Assembly: GCF_900110645.1 (NCBI RefSeq)
Contig: NZ_FOFB01000024.1
Span: 28,717 to 92,716 of the forward strand
Source of the DNA: Neolewinella agarilytica
GTDB lineage: Bacteria; Bacteroidota; Bacteroidia; Chitinophagales; Saprospiraceae
DNA: 64,000 nucleotides
Reading direction: 5' to 3'
Positions 36,709 to 44,941 of this stretch are shown here, piece after piece. The translations under genes were made by a program, and so were the position numbers. The notes under the pieces were generated by a model. It was given only the letters and a program-made list of their open reading frames with translations. It ran no database searches and was not told the DNA's origin. The stretch's first letter is position 1. Every line of letters starts with the position of its first letter.

Positions 36709-37416
36709 TTAGCGGCCAATACGGAGTGTAGCGAAATCTACCTGCGCCCGCGCAAAATCTTCCGGAATACCGATGTCCAGAAAATAGCCTTCGTCGATCA
36801 GCCCGTGCAGCGGGAACTGGTCGACCATATTGGTGAAAAAGTCTGTTTCGAGGGAAAATTTTCCACTCAGGCCGGCCTGCTTGAAAACATCCCTTTGCAG
36901 CAAATACACTCCGCCGTTTATCAGGCCTTCCTCCACGGGTTCTTTTTCATGGAAAGCAGTGATGCGTCCGTTTTCATTAATCTCCACGCGTCCGTATCGC
37001 TGAAAATTTTTCATCGGGTGCAGAGCCAGAGTGGCCAGGGCGCCGGAGCGCTGGTGCAGGGCTTGTTGAGCGGCGATGTCGGACAGGAAAAGGGAGTCTC
37101 CGTTGGTAACCAGCACGGTGTCGGACTCCGTAAAATCCAGCGCATTGGCAATACCACCACCGGTGCCCAGGGGGCTTTCTTCCAGGGCGTATTGAATAGG
37201 ACGCCCCTGGTAATCTGCGCCAAAATGCTCTTCGATCTGTAAGGCCCGGTAGCCCACCGAAAACACGAAGCGCTCGATGCCGCTACCAATGAGGTGATCT
37301 AATAAATATTCCAGAAACGGCCGCCCGTTGATGGAGGCGAGTGCTTTAGGTTTGTCGTCAACGACGCTACGAAGACGGGTGCCGAAACCTCCGGCAAGGA
37401 TGATGGCCTCTTTCAT
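36709..37416 (-). CDS. hddC: D-glycero-alpha-D-manno-heptose 1-phosphate guanylyltransferase
   Basis: A 235-aa nucleotidyltransferase: LAGGFGTRLRSVVDDKPKAL (nucleotide-binding signature), ESPLGTGGGIANAL, VTNGDSLF. It would make GDP-heptose from heptose 1-phosphate. It lies directly after gmhA (adjacent, no gap) and before rlmI in the heptose operon. Length and motifs are normal. Confidence 0.9.
   Translation of the reverse strand: MKEAIILAGGFGTRLRSVVDDKPKALASINGRPFLEYLLDHLIGSGIERFVFSVGYRALQIEEHFGADYQGRPIQYALEESPLGTGGGIANALDFTESDTVLVTNGDSLFLSDIAAQQALHQRSGALATLALHPMKNFQRYGRVEINENGRITAFHEKEPVEEGLINGGVYLLQRDVFKQAGLSGKFSLETDFFTNMVDQFPLHGLIDEGYFLDIGIPEDFARAQVDFATLRIGR
36739..36757 (+). repeat. Dispersed 20-bp motif, copy 9 (in CDS)
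   Basis: TACCTGCGCCCGCGCAAAA, antisense in hddC, encoding A-R-A-Q-V near the C-terminus. The core is intact but the left TGC is replaced. Confidence 0.6.
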
Positions 37417-38001
37417 TTAGCGGGGGAATAAACGGGCTTCCACAATTTCGCAAATAGTGTGGCCCATGATCATGTGGCACTCCTGGATGCGGGGAGTATC
37501 CGTGTCGGGTACGGCTAAGAGGTAGTCGCAGATGGCGCCCATCTTGCCGCCCGTTTTGCCGGTAAAGCCTACCGTGATCATGCCGTTGGTGTTGGCCTGC
37601 TCGATGGCTTTGACGACATTGGTCGAGTTGCCGGAAGTGGACAGCGCGACCAGCACGTCGTTCTCCTGCCCAATGGCGGTGATCCAGCGGGAGTAGATCT
37701 CATCGTAAGAGTAGTCGTTAGCCACCGCCGTGATGTAACTGGTGTTAACGTGAAGGGCCTCGGCGAATAGCGGCGGACGATCATAGTAGTAGCGGCCCGA
37801 TAATTCAGCGGAGAGATGCTGAGCGTCGGCGGCGGAGCCGCCGTTGCCACAGAAGAATACTTTCCCTTTATTCCGGTAACACTCAATGATGACGTCCGAA
37901 ATTTTGCTGACCAGGCTAATCATCTCCTCGTCCGCTAACAACCGCTGTTTGAGCGCGATGGAGTTCTGAAGGTTAAGTCTGACGGTTGCTAACTGGTCCA
38001 T
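37417..38001 (-). CDS. gmhA: D-sedoheptulose 7-phosphate isomerase
   Basis: A 194-aa SIS-domain isomerase, first step of ADP/GDP-heptose synthesis. FFCGNGGSAADAQHLSAEL is the family signature, and ALSTSGNSTNVVKAIE and GFTGKTGGKMGAICD follow. Start ATG at 38001 (MDQLATVRLN) overlaps the end of hddA by 13 bp, indicating translational coupling. An upstream in-frame start would run deep into hddA and is not used by the family. Confidence 0.93.
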   Translation of the reverse strand: MDQLATVRLNLQNSIALKQRLLADEEMISLVSKISDVIIECYRNKGKVFFCGNGGSAADAQHLSAELSGRYYYDRPPLFAEALHVNTSYITAVANDYSYDEIYSRWITAIGQENDVLVALSTSGNSTNVVKAIEQANTNGMITVGFTGKTGGKMGAICDYLLAVPDTDTPRIQECHMIMGHTICEIVEARLFPR

Positions 38002-39020
38002 GAAAAGAGGCCTTTGTCCACAAAGGTATAAGGTTGGACGTGAACATTGATGGCATCGAGTGCTTCGATGACGTCGTAGCGGCTGTTTCCCGGGCAAAAG
38101 AAGATCATGTAGCCTCCACCACCGGCTCCGGAAATTTTGCCGCCGGTAGCACCGGCCCCGATGGCCGTCTCGTAAATAGCATCGATGAAAGGACTGGATA
38201 TTCCCTTGGCAATCATCCGTTTGGCTTCCCAGCCGCGAGCCAGAATGGGACCGATTTTTTCGACATCGTTTTTCAACAACGACTCTTTCATCTCAAAAGC
38301 CTGAGCCTTGAGCCGCTGGGTGGCGTCCAACGCGGAGGCATTCTCTTCTTTAATGTTTTCCTGCTGTTGCTCAATGATGTTCGCACTTTCCCGGGTGGTT
38401 TGGGTGTACAGCAGGAGTAAATGAAGATTGAGGCTCTCCAGAATCTCTTCCCGGATACGTAGTGGATTAACGATAACCCGATTGTCAGCATAAAACTCCA
38501 TGAAGTTGACGCCGCCGAAAATGGCAGCATACTGATCCTGCTTTCCTCCGGCCATACCCAGGTCTACCCGTTCGATGTCGTAGGCCAGCTGCGCCACGTC
38601 GTATTCTCCCAGCGGAAGCTTGAGCCACTCAACGAAAGCACCAAGCACGGCCGTCAAAAGCGTGGACGAGGTGCCCAGCCCGGAGCCGGAGCTTACGTCA
38701 ATGGAGGTAACGAGCTCAAAGCCCTGTCCTTTACCGCCCAGATAATCTTTGACAATACGGTTGTAGACGCCTTTTTGCAGTTTTAGCGGCCCTTCATCGG
38801 GGTCTAAGAAATGGCTGACGGTTAGCTCGAGGTGTTCGTCCCGGTCAATGGACTTGAGGATGATGCGGTCGTCCTCCCGGGGGGTGAGGGAGGCACGCGC
38901 GTAAAGGCTTACGGTTGCGTTCAGGATGGCTCCTCCATAGAGGTCGGAGAAGGGGCTGACGTCCGTTCCACCACCGGCCAGGCCAATTCTTAAGGGAGCT
39001 TTGCTGTGGTAAGTGGGCAT
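37989..39020 (-). CDS. hddA: D-glycero-alpha-D-manno-heptose 7-phosphate kinase
   Basis: A 343-aa GHMP kinase: KAPLRIGLAGGGTDV start, DVSSGSGLGTSSTLL (P-loop-like motif 2, about 107-121), and KISGAGGGGYMIFF (motif 3). It phosphorylates heptose 7-phosphate at C1 for the GDP-heptose route. Between the GT4 gene (1-bp gap) and gmhA (13-bp overlap). Confidence 0.92.
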   Translation of the reverse strand: MPTYHSKAPLRIGLAGGGTDVSPFSDLYGGAILNATVSLYARASLTPREDDRIILKSIDRDEHLELTVSHFLDPDEGPLKLQKGVYNRIVKDYLGGKGQGFELVTSIDVSSGSGLGTSSTLLTAVLGAFVEWLKLPLGEYDVAQLAYDIERVDLGMAGGKQDQYAAIFGGVNFMEFYADNRVIVNPLRIREEILESLNLHLLLLYTQTTRESANIIEQQQENIKEENASALDATQRLKAQAFEMKESLLKNDVEKIGPILARGWEAKRMIAKGISSPFIDAIYETAIGAGATGGKISGAGGGGYMIFFCPGNSRYDVIEALDAINVHVQPYTFVDKGLFSWTS

Positions 39021-39021
39021 C

Positions 39022-40170
39022 CTATTTATTTTGTTCTGTCTTCAATTGTTGGCGTAATGCCAGAAGTTTGTTGACCATGATTTCCCAGCCATATTTCTTC
39101 TTTTCTTCCCGGATCATGCCGGCCATCGCGTCGCGGTCCGTGGCATCGAAATAACGGAAAATGGCTTCCGCAATGGCAGATGGTTCTGGAGGAACGACGT
39201 AGCCCACCTTTCCGTCCGGGCACATCTCTGCCAACCCGCCTACATCAGTAACGATCATTGGCTTTTCGAAGTGAAAGGCGATCTGGGTTACCCCGCTTTG
39301 GGTGGCGGTTTTATAGGGTTGCACCAGCAGGTCACAGGCGCTGAAGTAGGTGGCCACGTCACTGTCCTGAATGAAGTGGTCCGCCAGCAGGATGTCTTCG
39401 GCCAGACCATGTTTTTCAATCAGGGCGTCATAGGGCGTGCGGTCGGCGTAGAATTCGCCGGCGACGATGAGTTTGATGTTTCGGCTCCGGAAGCGCTGAT
39501 CAGCATAAGCTTCCAGCAGGAGGTCAAGGCCTTTATAATCCCGGATAAGGCCAAAAAACAAGAGGTACTGATTAGCAGGATCCAGACCTAGTTTTTCCAG
39601 GGCTGCAGACCGGTCTACAGATTGTCCGAAATTGTCAAACAGGGGATGTGGAGAATAAACAGATGGCTTGTTGCCCACAAAACCCTTTAAGTCGTTCATC
39701 ACCGCCTGAGACATGGCAATGAAACCCTGAACCGGCCCGACGAAGTACTTGGCGAAGACCCGGTCTCCGGGCCTGGATTCATGCGGAATGATGTTATCAA
39801 TGATCGAGATGACCGTCGTCTTGGGGTTCCGGCGTACCCGGCGCAAAATGGTGCCGAAGCAAGGCCCCATGAAGGGGAGCCAGAATTTAACCAACACGAG
39901 GTCATAGTCGGCTTTGCGAATCTGATTACCTACGGACCACCAATTGAAGGGATTGATGGAGTTGACGAGTGGAATGATCCGGATTCCCTTCGGGGCGGGC
40001 TCTTCCGAATATTGGGTCTTCCCCGGGAAGAGAATATTCGGGTACTGCAACGTAAAAGTGAACAGGTCGGCCTCATGCCCCTGGTCGACGAACTCGCGAA
40101 TGAGTCTTTCGTTATAGGATGCCAACCCTCCCCGAAAGGGGTGAGCCGTGCCGATCAATGCTACTTTCAT
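39022..40170 (-). CDS. Family 4 glycosyltransferase
   Basis: A 382-aa GT-B enzyme: GTAHPFRGGLASYNERLI near the N-terminus, C-terminal GLIRDYKGLDLLLEAY, YFSACDLLVQPY and the donor-binding E-x7-E-like QSGVTQIAFHFEKPMIVTDVGGLAEM. First gene of the heptose operon. It probably adds a sugar, possibly heptose, to a surface glycan, but donor and acceptor are not known. A TATCTTCG box lies 4 nt before its ATG. Confidence 0.88.
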   Translation of the reverse strand: MKVALIGTAHPFRGGLASYNERLIREFVDQGHEADLFTFTLQYPNILFPGKTQYSEEPAPKGIRIIPLVNSINPFNWWSVGNQIRKADYDLVLVKFWLPFMGPCFGTILRRVRRNPKTTVISIIDNIIPHESRPGDRVFAKYFVGPVQGFIAMSQAVMNDLKGFVGNKPSVYSPHPLFDNFGQSVDRSAALEKLGLDPANQYLLFFGLIRDYKGLDLLLEAYADQRFRSRNIKLIVAGEFYADRTPYDALIEKHGLAEDILLADHFIQDSDVATYFSACDLLVQPYKTATQSGVTQIAFHFEKPMIVTDVGGLAEMCPDGKVGYVVPPEPSAIAEAIFRYFDATDRDAMAGMIREEKKKYGWEIMVNKLLALRQQLKTEQNK

Positions 40171-40174
40171 GCCG

Positions 40175-40182
40175 CGAAGATA
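40175..40182 (-). promoter_or_regulatory. -7 box of the heptose operon
   Basis: TATCTTCG on the minus strand, 4 nt before the glycosyltransferase ATG, a variant of TAnnTTTG that also precedes parC and rsmG here. The 32-bp gap to the upstream DPP IV gene leaves no room for a long leader. Confidence 0.5.
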
Positions 40183-40202
40183 GTCTTATGACGCGCTCTT
40201 AC

Positions 40203-42425
40203 TTAATTGTCGCTGATGATAACCGGCAGTGACTTCTCTTTTACCGGAGCTTTAGGGCCAATTTTCTCCAGCAGGAAATTGGTCATCTTGGTGTACAGAT
40301 GCAGACGGGTGGGGCCACCATAAATACCGTGGTTTCGGTTCGGGTAAAAGTAAGTGTCGAACTGCTTATTGTTCATGATCAGCGCGTTGGCCATCTCGGC
40401 GGTATGCTGGAAGTGGACATTGTCGTCCCCCATGCCATGGACCAGCAGCAGGTCTCCCTTCAGGCGGTCGGCGTAGTGGATCGGGCTGTTCTTATCGTAG
40501 CCGTCTGTGTTCTCCGCGTAGGTGCGCATGTAGCGTTCGGTATAGATGCTGTCATACCACTTCCAGTTGGTAACCGGAGCGACGGAGATGGCCGCAGCAA
40601 AAACATCACTTCCCTGCAGAATACAGTGAAGCGCCATAAAGCCACCGTAGGACCAGCCGAAAATGCCGATGCGGTCGGCGTCAATAAAGTCTTTTGCTCC
40701 CAGGTATTTGGCGGCCGCTATCTGGTCCTCTGTCTCCTGCTTACCCAGCGTCAGGTAAGTTTGTTTTTTCATCTCTTCGCCCCGGGCTCCGGTTCCCCGG
40801 TTATCGACTACGGCGATAACGAAGCCCCGCTGGGCCAGCATCTGGAACCAGATCATGTTTTGTCCGCGCCAGTTATCCATTACCTGCTGGCTGCCCGGGC
40901 CACCGTAGACGTGCATCAATACCGGATGCTCGCGCTTAGGGTCCATATTGGCGGGCTTGATCATGTAACCATTCAGCGTGGTGCCTTCCTCGGTTTTGAA
41001 GTCAAAGAACTCGACATTCTGGAAACCATAGGTTTTCATTTTCGTTTTCAGCTCCATATTGTCGATGATCTGCCGGACGGGCTGCCCCTTGCCGTCCATC
41101 ACCGTCACCGTAGTGGGGGAGTTAATGGTGGAATGGCTGAGTACGAAGTAATCATAAGTGTCAGAGAACTGGGCGGAGCTGACACCCGGCTGCCCGGCCA
41201 GTGGCCGGGGCAGGTCACGGCCCTTCAGGCTCTTGACGTATACCTCGCGGCGCATGGGGCTTTCCTTCGCCGCCTGGAAGTAGATCTGCCCGTCATGAAG
41301 ACCATAAAAATCGGTTACTTCCCAGTCTCCGCTGGTGATCTGCTGCTTGTTGCCATCCTTAATGTCGTAGAGGTAGACATGGTTGAAGCCGCTCTGCTCA
41401 CTGGTCCAGATAAATTGCTTTCCTCCTTCCAGAAAGGTAAGATTGTCGTGTGCGTCGATGTAATACTTACTCGATTCGGTGAGAAGCGTACGTTGGTTGC
41501 CCTTGTCGAGATCGAAGAGCAGCAGTTCCAGCTCACTTTGGTGGCGGTTCATCCGCTGGGCGGTGAGCTGATCACCTGCTGTGGTCCACTGCACACGGGG
41601 GATGTAGTGCCACTTATCCTCCGGGCTGTTATTGACGGTCAACAGGTCCATTGTTTTATGGCCGTCAATGGCGAAAGCATGCAGACTTACGATACTGTTC
41701 TCCTCTCCTACTTTCGGATATTTGAAGGTGTTGTACTCAGGGTACATATCGTTGTGGAAATCGGTATAGGTGAACTCTTTTACCTCCGTTTCGTCAAACT
41801 TCAGGTAAGCAAGGTAGCTTCCGTCGGGGCTCCAGTGAATAGCTTTGGCGAAGGAAAATTCTTCTTCGTAAACCCAGTCGGCTGCACCGTTAATGATCTT
41901 GTTGGTCGCTCCGTCGGTAGTTACCTGCGTCATTTTTCCGTCGCTCAGTTCTTTGATCCAGATGTTGTTGTCTACCACGAAGGCTACCCGCTGCCCCGTG
42001 GGGTCGAGCGTGGCCAGGCGATGTTTCTTTTCGGCAAATACCGGCGTCAGCACTTTCGTCTTGCGGTCATAGACGTAAAAAAAGGACTGAGAACTGCGGC
42101 GGAACAATTGCTCTGATTCGCTGCTTAACAGGATCTTGGATTCATCAGAGCTGAAGGTGTAGTTGTCAATTTCCTGTTCCAGCTCACTCCCGTCAACCAG
42201 TACGTCGGTCCGGTTGCCTGTCTTCAGATCGTATTGCACTACCTGATTATTCTCCAGCCGGGTGAAGGATCGCCCGTCCTGAAGGAAGTTGAATCCGCTC
42301 ACGGATTGTCCGTAGAAGGAATAGGTTTGCCAGATGTCTTCCAAAGAAATGGCTTTGGTTTGGGCAAAGGCGGAGCCGCTGAGAACAAGGAGGAAGAAGA
42401 GTACGAAATGGCGCATTGGTCGCAA
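40203..42425 (-). CDS. Dipeptidyl peptidase IV (S9B)
   Basis: A 740-aa secreted serine peptidase (signal FFLLVLSGSAFAQ) removing Xaa-Pro dipeptides. It has an N-terminal 8-bladed propeller with the double-Glu substrate-binding DWVYEEEFSF. The C-terminal alpha/beta hydrolase has the nucleophile in GWSYGGFMAL, Asp in MGDDNVH and His in NRNHGIYGG. Complete; probably periplasmic, used in peptide nutrition. Confidence 0.93.
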   Translation of the reverse strand: MRPMRHFVLFFLLVLSGSAFAQTKAISLEDIWQTYSFYGQSVSGFNFLQDGRSFTRLENNQVVQYDLKTGNRTDVLVDGSELEQEIDNYTFSSDESKILLSSESEQLFRRSSQSFFYVYDRKTKVLTPVFAEKKHRLATLDPTGQRVAFVVDNNIWIKELSDGKMTQVTTDGATNKIINGAADWVYEEEFSFAKAIHWSPDGSYLAYLKFDETEVKEFTYTDFHNDMYPEYNTFKYPKVGEENSIVSLHAFAIDGHKTMDLLTVNNSPEDKWHYIPRVQWTTAGDQLTAQRMNRHQSELELLLFDLDKGNQRTLLTESSKYYIDAHDNLTFLEGGKQFIWTSEQSGFNHVYLYDIKDGNKQQITSGDWEVTDFYGLHDGQIYFQAAKESPMRREVYVKSLKGRDLPRPLAGQPGVSSAQFSDTYDYFVLSHSTINSPTTVTVMDGKGQPVRQIIDNMELKTKMKTYGFQNVEFFDFKTEEGTTLNGYMIKPANMDPKREHPVLMHVYGGPGSQQVMDNWRGQNMIWFQMLAQRGFVIAVVDNRGTGARGEEMKKQTYLTLGKQETEDQIAAAKYLGAKDFIDADRIGIFGWSYGGFMALHCILQGSDVFAAAISVAPVTNWKWYDSIYTERYMRTYAENTDGYDKNSPIHYADRLKGDLLLVHGMGDDNVHFQHTAEMANALIMNNKQFDTYFYPNRNHGIYGGPTRLHLYTKMTNFLLEKIGPKAPVKEKSLPVIISDN

Positions 42426-42771
42426 TTTGTTAGGAATAGTGCGCCATAATAACGCACGGGAGGCGAAAAAGTGTTGGGAAGAGAAGCTTAGGTCGCCTCC
42501 CTGGCTTACCTGGCCAACTAATGAGCGAGGGCTTGACTATTGGGTTGGTCTGGCGCGGGACCGCAGGTGCAATGGGTAGCCCTGTGAAAGCAATGAAAGT
42601 CGCTGCCGCTGACAAAGGCACGACAGTTAAGCCGGAAATATGCCCTTTGCGCTTTCGCCACGCCGACACATCTGAATTTCTGATTAGTATCGGAATGTGT
42701 CCAGCCTGTATTTTTAACGTCTTACGTACTGAGTATCTGAGTGCTACGCACTCTGAAGTTTAGTTGTCCCT
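42426..42771. other. Intergenic with one motif copy
   Basis: About 346 bp between the divergent DPP IV and LpxR-like genes. It contains the dispersed motif at 42552-42572 and a small GTGCTACGCAC stem near 42741-42751. No gene recognised. Confidence 0.5.
42552..42572 (-). repeat. Dispersed 20-bp motif, copy 10
   Basis: Minus strand TTGCACCTGCGGTCCCGCGC, one extra base relative to the consensus. Intergenic. Confidence 0.7.
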
Positions 42772-43689
42772 ATGAATTGTCTGCGAGCCATTTGCGGCGC
42801 GGGGCTGTTTCTTGTCGTTTTTTCTCTTACCGGGCAGGTTTTGCCGGGTGATCATTATTTGGCGACGGACATAGCCAACGACGTCTTTTACCTGCCGAAG
42901 AAAACGGATCGTTACTTCAGTAGTGGGCTGGCAGTGGAGTATGGTGACCGCTCGCTGGTTAAGGCTGCCGTTGGCAGCAATGGCCTGGCTACCTTAAGGC
43001 AGTACTGGCGGTTACAACAAAACATCTATACGCCGGAGGATATTCAATCTACCAGCTTAGTAGCCGGAGACCGCCCCTTCGCCAGCTACCTGGTCTTGAG
43101 CCGGGGCAAAGATTTTTTTGATGAAAGCCTGGGCTTTCGCCTGGAAAGAGAGTGGACCGCAGGCGTCTTGGGCAAATACTCCTTCGGCGGGCAGATGCAG
43201 AATGCTTTTCATGACATGGTTGAGTTTGCGGAGCGCATCCCCGGCTGGAAGTACGAAGTAAAACCAGACGCAATCATCAACTATCGGCTACGTCTTACGC
43301 GAAGGCTGAGCTATGGCCGCAGGCTCCAGCTCAACCCCCGGGCAGAAACCCGGTTGGGAAGCCTCCACACAGATGTTTCGGCGGGGCTGATGGCTAATCT
43401 TACGGTCATTGACCTGAGCGCCGATCGGCAGCTGGGGATAGCACTTTCGGGCGATGCCCGCCTTGTAGGCTACGATGCCACCTTGAGCGGAGGCTTGTTA
43501 AACCGGGATGATCGCTACCGGGGAGTTGTTATTCCCCGCCGACTGGTTGGCAGCGGAAGCCTCGATGTTTTTCTGGATTATGAGGGCTGGCAGCTACGGG
43601 GCGGCATTACGACCCAGAGTACTGATTTTGAAGGCGGCCAGCCTCACGTCTGGGCCTGGTTTGGTCTACGCACCGGGGGCAGGAAATAA
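42772..43689 (+). CDS. LpxR-like lipid A 3'-O-deacylase (DUF2219)
   Basis: A 305-aa outer-membrane beta-barrel protein with signal peptide (to about residue 22). Family marks are ATDIANDVFY (Asn36-Asp37), TDRYFSSGLAVEYGDR, QNIYTPEDIQ, GDRPFASYLVLS, and QMQNAFHDMVEFAERIPGW carrying the catalytic-type His. It would trim acyl chains from lipid A at the outer surface. The catalytic Asn/Asp/His/Ser pattern appears preserved. Directly followed by the exonuclease gene. Confidence 0.82.
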   Translation: MNCLRAICGAGLFLVVFSLTGQVLPGDHYLATDIANDVFYLPKKTDRYFSSGLAVEYGDRSLVKAAVGSNGLATLRQYWRLQQNIYTPEDIQSTSLVAGDRPFASYLVLSRGKDFFDESLGFRLEREWTAGVLGKYSFGGQMQNAFHDMVEFAERIPGWKYEVKPDAIINYRLRLTRRLSYGRRLQLNPRAETRLGSLHTDVSAGLMANLTVIDLSADRQLGIALSGDARLVGYDATLSGGLLNRDDRYRGVVIPRRLVGSGSLDVFLDYEGWQLRGGITTQSTDFEGGQPHVWAWFGLRTGGRK

Positions 43690-43775
43690 AGATTCAGACA
43701 CGCTCTAAGCCCCTTAAGCTTCCTCGCCTGGCCTTTTTGGGGAACCTGTTGCTGTTTATTTCCGTTACGAATGCA

Positions 43776-44795
43776 ATGGCACTACTGGAATTTACGGACA
43801 GAGGTATTTACTGCGCCCGGGCTGATGTTTACATCGACCCCTGGAAGCCGGTAGACCGCGCCCTCATTACCCACGGCCATGCTGACCACTCCCGCTGGGG
43901 GATGAAAGCTTATCTCTCAACCCATTCTGCCGGACCGGTGATCAAATATCGCCTCGGAGATATTCGCCTGCAGACGGTTGGCTATGGAGAGGTGACCACC
44001 ATCAATGGCGTGAAGTTTAGCTTCCACCCGGCGGGTCACATCATCGGCTCGGCCCAGATTCGGGTCGAGTACAAAGGAGAAATCTGGGTGGCCAGCGGCG
44101 ATTATAAACTTGAAGACGATGGATTAAGCGAAGCCTATGAGCCCGTAAAGTGCCAGCACTTCATCACGGAGTCTACTTTCGGCTTACCCGTCTATCGGTG
44201 GACGCCACAGGAGGAAGTCTTCGCGGATATTAACGACTGGTGGCGGGCCAACGCCGCTGAAGGGAAAGTATCCGTACTTACCGGTTACGCACTGGGTAAA
44301 GCTCAGCGACTGCTGCACGGGCTGGACTCCTCCATCGGCCGCATCTACACCCACGGAGCCATTGAGAATACGAATGAAGTCATCCGGGCGCAGGGCATCA
44401 AACTGCCGGATACGATCCGGGTAAGCAAAGAGATAAACAAAAAAGATTATCCGGGCCAGCTCGTCCTCTCCACCCCCGGTGCCGTTGGGCAGCCCTGGAT
44501 CAAGAAATTCGGACAAATCAGCCTCGGCGCTGCCTCCGGTTGGATGACGCTGCGGGGTGCCCGCCGCCGGCGGGGCGCTGATCGTGGCTTCGTGCTCAGC
44601 GACCACTGCGACTGGCCACAGCTCCTCGAAGCTATCGATCTGACCGGCGCCGAAAACATCTACGTCACCCACGGCTATACCGCTATCTTCAGCAGACACC
44701 TGCGTACGCTCGGCCTCAATGCTGTAGAATTGGAGACGGAATACGAAGGGGAATTGGCGGAAATGGAAACAAAACAAGAAACTATGAAAGGTTAA
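43776..44795 (+). CDS. Ligase-associated DNA exonuclease (metallo-beta-lactamase fold)
   Basis: A 339-aa protein of the TIGR04122 group (MBL/beta-CASP, Lhr-Lig-Exo-Pe DNA repair cluster). Metal site THGHADHS (about 36-43), HPAGHIIGSAQ, GDYK and a late SDHCDW are visible. The start MALLEFTDRGIYC at 43776 fits the family; the upstream in-frame ATG is unlikely. Upstream of the ATP-dependent ligase, its usual partner. Confidence 0.88.
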   Translation: MALLEFTDRGIYCARADVYIDPWKPVDRALITHGHADHSRWGMKAYLSTHSAGPVIKYRLGDIRLQTVGYGEVTTINGVKFSFHPAGHIIGSAQIRVEYKGEIWVASGDYKLEDDGLSEAYEPVKCQHFITESTFGLPVYRWTPQEEVFADINDWWRANAAEGKVSVLTGYALGKAQRLLHGLDSSIGRIYTHGAIENTNEVIRAQGIKLPDTIRVSKEINKKDYPGQLVLSTPGAVGQPWIKKFGQISLGAASGWMTLRGARRRRGADRGFVLSDHCDWPQLLEAIDLTGAENIYVTHGYTAIFSRHLRTLGLNAVELETEYEGELAEMETKQETMKG

Positions 44796-44820
44796 CCGCC
44801 CTGCTCCTTCTTCCTCACCC

Positions 44821-44838
44821 TGCACCTGCGTATGCGCT
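44821..44838 (+). repeat. Dispersed motif, weak copy
   Basis: TGCACCTGCGTATGCGCT followed by AAAAAAA. The left half and A-tract fit; the right half differs. Intergenic between the exonuclease and ligase genes. Confidence 0.5.
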
Positions 44839-44852
44839 AAAAAAATCCAAGC

Positions 44853-44890
44853 AATCAGATAGTCAAACGGCCAAGCAGTACTATCTGATT
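44853..44890. repeat. Inverted repeat before the DNA ligase gene
   Basis: An 11-bp perfect stem (AATCAGATAGT/ACTATCTGATT) with a 16-bp loop. It is followed to the ligase ATG by repeated TTGACT.TCTGACT wording, a dispersed phrase also seen near 15331 and 10102. Confidence 0.6.
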
Positions 44891-44941
44891 CTTTGACGGC
44901 TTGACTATCTGACTGCTTGACTCTTTGACTCCCTGACTAAA

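Noticed and set aside
40299..42116. 605-codon open frame antisense to DPP IV
   Set aside because: Shadow frame; the DPP IV motifs on the other strand are complete.
44695..44718. ACACCTGCGTACGCTCGG near the exonuclease 3' end
   Set aside because: Only the left half of the motif matches.
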